Of a DNA stretch of 64,000 nt, positions 59,515-64,000 are shown piece after piece. The number at the start of each line of letters is the position of its first letter. The first letter of the stretch is position 1. The notes below the pieces were generated by a model that ran no database searches, was not told the DNA's origin, and was given only the letters and a program-made list of their open reading frames with translations. The DNA is from an uncultured Pseudoteredinibacter sp. (GTDB lineage Bacteria; Pseudomonadota; Gammaproteobacteria; Pseudomonadales; Cellvibrionaceae), in NCBI RefSeq assembly GCF_947502065.1, contig NZ_CANMYE010000001.1, positions 1,240,001 through 1,304,000 of the forward strand, read 5' to 3'. The translations under genes and the position numbers were made by a program.

Positions 59515-62457
59515 TTACGCAGTAAGTGACGCCAAGATTTTCTTCGATGTTCTTGCAGCTTTATTGCTTCCTTTAATATTAGATAACACATTCTGGACAT
59601 TTGCACTTACGGGCCCGCCAATTTGTATTTGTACCTCATACAGTACTTCAAGTATTTTAAAGAAGTTGTTTTGTTTTGGGTTAGCTTTTTCGAGCCATTT
59701 GCAAAGGACCTCTCGGATTACCGAGCTATGCATCGGTGACGCTTCGGAAATATGCATTAAGTTGTCGCCAAGCCGGTTGAGTTTTAACCAGCCATTCTCT
59801 GATAGTTGAATAAGTACTCTCGCGGTCGTCATGACATCTAAGCAACGATTATCTACGCCTTCAATAAATGCATCTATAGCTAATCCGCGTGCATCAGCAT
59901 CCTTCCCGGCCAGCCCCAAGCATAAAAGTAGATGGCTAGCCTCTCCCCAGTGGCGTTTCTTTGCAAATAAGCCAAAAAAGAAGCCAAAGTTAGGATCCCA
60001 TGTACTGCTGTTATCATCGATCCTTGCGGCGAGATGCCGCACGCCGAGAACGTATGCACTTTCGGGGCATTGCGGCCACTGGTAAGTTAACCAGTTTCCA
60101 ACCCATGGTGTGTTAAATTCGCAATACAGCCAAATTTGTTTAGCTAATGTATGACTCAGTGCTGCCGTTGGGATTTTCTTCCAATCGGTACTCACATCAG
60201 GGTGTATTACATCTTTTATTTTCCCTATCAAATCATTTAATGGCGAAGCTTTATCTATCTCGCATACCCCTACACTGATTTCAAACTCTGGGCTCTTCCA
60301 TTCAGTTATACTGGTAGTTCCATTCCAAGTACTTTCGTTTCTGTTTTGGTGAATATACGCTTTCCAGGTTAATTCTGCAGGTTGTAGGCTATCGGGCCAA
60401 GAGTCTTTTATACCAACTTTGTTAAACTCAGTTTTCCAATCTTTGTATGGATCTCTACATCGAGCTGCAGAAATCCACAGGTCATAATCTACTTTATCGG
60501 CTTTACTGATTTCTAGACTGCCACCTAATGCAAACTGAGCAATGCGCCTAATTTTTTCGGGGAGATATATAGTGTCACCTAGAGCAAGTTCACGCTTATC
60601 TGGCGCCAACCGAATAACTGATAGACAAAAATCCTCGCGTTCCTTTTCCAAATACGAAGGCTTCATTTCATTTAACCTTCTTACCCATACGACGGGGTCG
60701 ATCCATCCGGCAGTATGAGTAGGCGCAGCAAGAGTTTGAGCGGATTCTCCCTTATACACGCGATCTTTGATGTTTATAATGCGCCTAACTGCTGGTATGA
60801 GTGTTCCAGTGCTGGGAAAATACTTATCGTTAGGTGAGCGATACAGCGTACCCGTAATCCAGGTTAAAATGAGATCAGCTAAGGATAACTGTACCCCTCC
60901 CCAATTGACTGCGATACCATTTGAATTGGCAAGCCCCCCTCCTTCACACAAACGATGCTTGAGTGGGCTTACCAAATCTTCGAAATTTTTAGGTTTGCAA
61001 TCACAGAGTCGGCTTATCCCATCGATAATTCGCTCTACCTCATCAGGCGAATCGACAACTTCAACGGCATGCGAGAGAGAGATGATAAGTTCGTCGATAT
61101 CTTTAATTGGAGAAATCTCGACTAGGTCTTGGAGAATCTCCTGTTGCCTGATGTCTTTTGATAATGGAACGTATTCTAGGTCTTTAAGTTCTATCTCGAC
61201 TTTGCCATTTTCACCACTCTCGAATGAATCAGATAAACGTGAAAGCCTAGCCCTCAACGCTGCAGAGGAATATTGTGAAATAATTTTAAGCTCTTCGATG
61301 ACTTCGTAATCTGTTGGAGTTATCTCAGCCTCAATTAAGTCGAGTGCCTGTTCTTGAATTTCGATATTTGAATGCTTCAAGCCTTTCAGTAATGCTCTTA
61401 AGCTATCCTCCCGTAAGTCAGCTTGTGATTTATTAATTTTCTTTATCATCTTTAGAGTAGAGGCTGCATTTCCTTTTGCCTCTCTCATAAAGATTGAAGT
61501 GGATTCGCCTAAAAACTTTTTTTTGTCGAGATTGCCATCCTTTTCGATTTTCGAAAGCATTGCTAAGCTAAACTTGGCAACATGTCCAATCGGGTGGCTG
61601 AGCAAATCCATATATATGGATTGCATGGTTTGTCTCTCTGCCTTGGTCGGTTCTAGGTTCTTGTGAAATTTATGAATACCAGAAAGTTGATTCTGCTTGA
61701 TGTCATTTTGCAATCCTAGCAAGGAAGCCTCAAGGAGCTTGTCACGATTAATAATGCCCTCTTCCGATAGCTTTAATAAAGCTTCTGTCCAGGTCTCGTA
61801 ATTGTCGGGCGCGCCCTTTCTTAACCAAGATTCGGTATTAAAGGCCTGGTTTTCCACTTCAAATAAGCGCCAAACATACTCTATTAATATTGGATTGTTT
61901 TTTAAGTGTTCGCTGATAGGAGTGTAAGGTGGGTTGTTTGGTGATCGAGGTATTGACATCATTTCCCAAGCAAATTTGGCAATAAATCCATCTGCTGTTG
62001 GTGCGGTACAAATTCCCTCCGCTATCCAAGCAAAAACATCCTTGAAGGATGTTAAGCCAGATTCTAGATCTAAATCATAAGCCAGCCAGTCATCTAGCCA
62101 ATCTGGTTTTCTGTCGGATATTATTCCCCTCCAAACTTCACGGCTATCTTGGTATATCATGAAATTTCCGGTTTTCAATGAGGAGAGAGGGCAAAGAGCA
62201 AATGCTGCTATACTTGCGTTAATCTGAGCTTTTCCATTCCAACAGTATTCTCCTTGACTCTTTATCGTCATCTTCAGTTGATCAGATGCATCATTATTAG
62301 CTTTGTTTCTACAAAGCTGCGAACGTAATTTGTTTGCTTTAACCGACAAAGCTTTTCGCTGCGCTTCGGTATAGTCTGATAATGTACTTCTAATTTCCTT
62401 TGGTGTTGCAGATAAAACAAGGCTTTCTAGTTTTTCATATGTAATGGCGTGGCTCAT
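59515..62457 (-). CDS. DUF6493-like helical-repeat protein
   Basis: A 980-residue protein, likely built of HEAT-like helical repeats (TPTDYEVIEELKIISQYSSA and others). No membrane segment or catalytic motif is visible. The family name is suggested by its size, repeats and its pairing with a SWIM gene, a combination known from MoxR/vWA-linked biological conflict loci, but I could not confirm it. The start overlaps the SWIM stop by 4 bases (ATGA), so they are co-translated. Confidence 0.6.
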   Translation of the reverse strand: MSHAITYEKLESLVLSATPKEIRSTLSDYTEAQRKALSVKANKLRSQLCRNKANNDASDQLKMTIKSQGEYCWNGKAQINASIAAFALCPLSSLKTGNFMIYQDSREVWRGIISDRKPDWLDDWLAYDLDLESGLTSFKDVFAWIAEGICTAPTADGFIAKFAWEMMSIPRSPNNPPYTPISEHLKNNPILIEYVWRLFEVENQAFNTESWLRKGAPDNYETWTEALLKLSEEGIINRDKLLEASLLGLQNDIKQNQLSGIHKFHKNLEPTKAERQTMQSIYMDLLSHPIGHVAKFSLAMLSKIEKDGNLDKKKFLGESTSIFMREAKGNAASTLKMIKKINKSQADLREDSLRALLKGLKHSNIEIQEQALDLIEAEITPTDYEVIEELKIISQYSSAALRARLSRLSDSFESGENGKVEIELKDLEYVPLSKDIRQQEILQDLVEISPIKDIDELIISLSHAVEVVDSPDEVERIIDGISRLCDCKPKNFEDLVSPLKHRLCEGGGLANSNGIAVNWGGVQLSLADLILTWITGTLYRSPNDKYFPSTGTLIPAVRRIINIKDRVYKGESAQTLAAPTHTAGWIDPVVWVRRLNEMKPSYLEKEREDFCLSVIRLAPDKRELALGDTIYLPEKIRRIAQFALGGSLEISKADKVDYDLWISAARCRDPYKDWKTEFNKVGIKDSWPDSLQPAELTWKAYIHQNRNESTWNGTTSITEWKSPEFEISVGVCEIDKASPLNDLIGKIKDVIHPDVSTDWKKIPTAALSHTLAKQIWLYCEFNTPWVGNWLTYQWPQCPESAYVLGVRHLAARIDDNSSTWDPNFGFFFGLFAKKRHWGEASHLLLCLGLAGKDADARGLAIDAFIEGVDNRCLDVMTTARVLIQLSENGWLKLNRLGDNLMHISEASPMHSSVIREVLCKWLEKANPKQNNFFKILEVLYEVQIQIGGPVSANVQNVLSNIKGSNKAARTSKKILASLTA

Positions 62458-63800
62458 GAATCACTTCCTTCGATTATTAGCTGTACCGCAAGTATATGCT
62501 TGCATGGGCCGCGAGCGCCTTGGTATTTGCTAAACCATGGGCAAGTACAAACTTCGTCAGAATCGGATAGTCTCACACGATGGCGTGTTCCTGTGCCAGG
62601 GACAACGTACACTAGCTCCCCCTCTTTATCTGAAGTGGTTTGGATTTCACCGGTTTTCGCAAGTTTACGTGCTTGTTTTAATCTAGGCTGAAGGTCTTCC
62701 ACCTTAGAAAGATCGAAAGGAAGTTCTCGATGAAAGTACATTTGGCTAGTTGCGTCAAATCCTGCCAAGCCTCGAGATCCTAGTACTGCAAGAGAGGACC
62801 TAATTTCGTGGGCATCTATTTTCAAGTTATTCGACATGTCTTTGATATCAATACAAGACTGCCATTTTAACTGTGCTCTTACTTGGGCAATAACTTCATC
62901 ACTAGGAGGGTTTGCTAGCTTGGATAGCACTTGTCCTTCTCCTGAGAATCCGCGGTAGACTTCAGGGCTTATCATCAAGAAAAACGAGCCAACGTTGAAA
63001 CACACCTCCCATGCACTTGTACCATTGGCTTCGTCACGCCAAATTCTTAAACTTTTAGCTCTGACGAGTAGCGGCTCAATGACTTTAACGCGATGAGCGC
63101 CAACCAATCTGACTGCGTCTTTTTGTTTTCTTTGACTAAGTCTAATAGACCTTCCCATTGAGATTACATAACTCGGCATTTTAGATTTAGCTGTTTTAGG
63201 CAAGCTTCGAACAAACCTCAGAGCGTCTGCTGCCCCCACCTCCATAGCTAACTCGAGTGAGGGTTGGTAAGCTTGCACTTCGCTAAAGCCTTTAATCCAC
63301 CTTAGTGGTAGCTTTACCTTTTTTTCAATTGTCCTTTGATTGCCCTTAGTAAGTTCAACCCCGTCATTACCCACCGAAAACTGGACGTCCTCGTTATCAC
63401 GAAGACGCATAAGTGCGTTTCGCATTGGTGTATTAAAATCGACATTAGTTGTACCCCGCCCAAACAAATCTCCTTCGAAAAATGGCGTTGGCAAGTCAAC
63501 CCTTGCATATACACCACAACATCCACTAAACCCCTCTAACCTTAATAGCTCTTCATTACTCGTTAGCACAGGATCTAGATTTGTGGGGCGAGGTAAAAAG
63601 AAATGAGAACGAACCACGTCCGTTAAAGTAATCAGCATATCTCCCATAATACGAGGATATAGAACTCTACCATCAAAAAAATGAGGGTGAGCTTGATTTG
63701 AATCGCATGTAGCTAAAGAAAGCACAGGTTTACCAGCACTGTTAGTTAGGATTTCCGACGCGAATGAATATTTATACGTAAAATCGATCGAGGCTGCCAT
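62454..63800 (-). CDS. SWIM zinc-finger protein
   Basis: A 448-residue protein with CAGGAAATACTGA before the ATG. The C-terminal SWIM domain is clear: CTCPWFSKYQGARGPCKH (about 418-436), the CxCx(n)CxH pattern that binds zinc and nucleic acid. The N-terminal part holds strand-rich segments with a Cys pair (GCCGVYARVD) and no known domain. It is the first gene of a two-gene leftward operon; MoxR ATPase and vWA partners often found with this family are not in the 200 bases left in the window. Confidence 0.8.
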   Translation of the reverse strand: MAASIDFTYKYSFASEILTNSAGKPVLSLATCDSNQAHPHFFDGRVLYPRIMGDMLITLTDVVRSHFFLPRPTNLDPVLTSNEELLRLEGFSGCCGVYARVDLPTPFFEGDLFGRGTTNVDFNTPMRNALMRLRDNEDVQFSVGNDGVELTKGNQRTIEKKVKLPLRWIKGFSEVQAYQPSLELAMEVGAADALRFVRSLPKTAKSKMPSYVISMGRSIRLSQRKQKDAVRLVGAHRVKVIEPLLVRAKSLRIWRDEANGTSAWEVCFNVGSFFLMISPEVYRGFSGEGQVLSKLANPPSDEVIAQVRAQLKWQSCIDIKDMSNNLKIDAHEIRSSLAVLGSRGLAGFDATSQMYFHRELPFDLSKVEDLQPRLKQARKLAKTGEIQTTSDKEGELVYVVPGTGTRHRVRLSDSDEVCTCPWFSKYQGARGPCKHILAVQLIIEGSDS

Positions 63801-64000
63801 TCAGTATTTCCTGGTTCTTCAATGGATGTGTAGTCCAAATACGGTCGTAATAGTGAATTCAATGCTGTAGAGAGGGGGGAATACGACAATCCAGTAGCAT
63901 GTAAATAGCAAAAGAATGTCTAAGGGGCACTTTCGAAGAGTAATTAAGAAGTCACCAGCATGCTCAACGAGAGCGTGAATATAGTGTTTGACTGTTACAT
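63801..64000. other. Upstream region of the SWIM operon, window edge
   Basis: Two hundred bases with no open frame I can assign. It presumably has the leftward promoter of the SWIM operon. Confidence 0.35.

Noticed and set aside
1..64000. CRISPR array, tRNA or rRNA genes
   Set aside because: No regularly spaced repeats of 24-40 bases and no cloverleaf-like or rRNA sequence noticed; not an exhaustive computational scan.

Overview
The window looks like an accessory genomic island from a gammaproteobacterium, most likely a marine or aquatic one. The evidence is the gene families present (CopABCD, CusCBA, Tn4651-type transposon functions, RES-Xre, DUF4917, SWIM/DUF6493) and the moderate, patchy base composition. 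I cannot name the genus. There are no rRNA or tRNA genes, no ribosomal or central-metabolism genes and no CRISPR array; nearly everything is mobility, defence or metal resistance.

Layout. (1) 1-11.3 kb, defence/mobility segment: the 5' part of a TnsA-like gene running off the left edge, a Xre/ParS-type antitoxin followed by a decayed RES toxin, a tyrosine recombinase whose catalytic Tyr is replaced by Asn, a two-gene operon of a giant membrane-anchored helical-repeat/PIN protein plus an unknown partner, a DUF4917 SIR2-like gene, and an intact tyrosine recombinase (rec1). (2) 11.7-41.4 kb, copper island. A leftward operon encodes CopL-like protein, CusC, CusB (with two CusF-like tails), CusA, a PepSY protein, a PepSY-ferredoxin-reductase fusion, CopC and CopD. 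A rightward set encodes CopL-like protein, CopG, CopA, CopB, small His/Met proteins, a MerR regulator, the CopA P-type ATPase, a cupredoxin, DUF2933, a methyltransferase-like membrane protein, a porin and a dihaem cytochrome c. It continues with Met-rich lipoproteins, a possible trans-membrane electron conduit (NAD(P)H-flavin-FeS protein, b-type cytochrome, heptahaem cytochrome c) and an APC-type permease. The island ends at a second recombinase (rec2), about 86% identical to rec1 and in the same orientation. (3) 42202-58541, a complete 16,340-bp Tn3-superfamily transposon of Tn4651 type. It has 38-bp inverted repeats with one mismatch and a perfect 5-bp target duplication (AAGTA). It carries tnpA, a three-gene toxin-antitoxin-like cluster, a CadR-like regulator with divergent cation exporter, a CzcCBA efflux system, CzcD, and tnpS/tnpT around a palindromic resolution site. 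It landed about 17 bp upstream of rec2 and cut that gene from its promoter. Its ynfA gene is itself interrupted by a 193-bp mini-element. (4) 58.6-64 kb, a second defence-like segment: a DEDD exonuclease-like gene and an overlapping SWIM zinc-finger/DUF6493 operon.

How it works together. Copper would be handled in the periplasm by CopA oxidase, CopB, CopC, CopG and CopL-like proteins, exported from the cytosol by the P-type ATPase and from the periplasm by CusCBA. Divalent metals (Cd/Zn/Co) would be exported by CzcCBA and two CDF exporters. The redox modules suggest electrons are delivered to the periplasm during copper stress; this is inference. The points I think deserve most attention are the PIN operon, the 193-bp TGT...ACA mini-element, the redox conduit inside the copper island, the four-member family of small Cys-rich proteins with an RPP tail, and the paired recombinases bounding the island.
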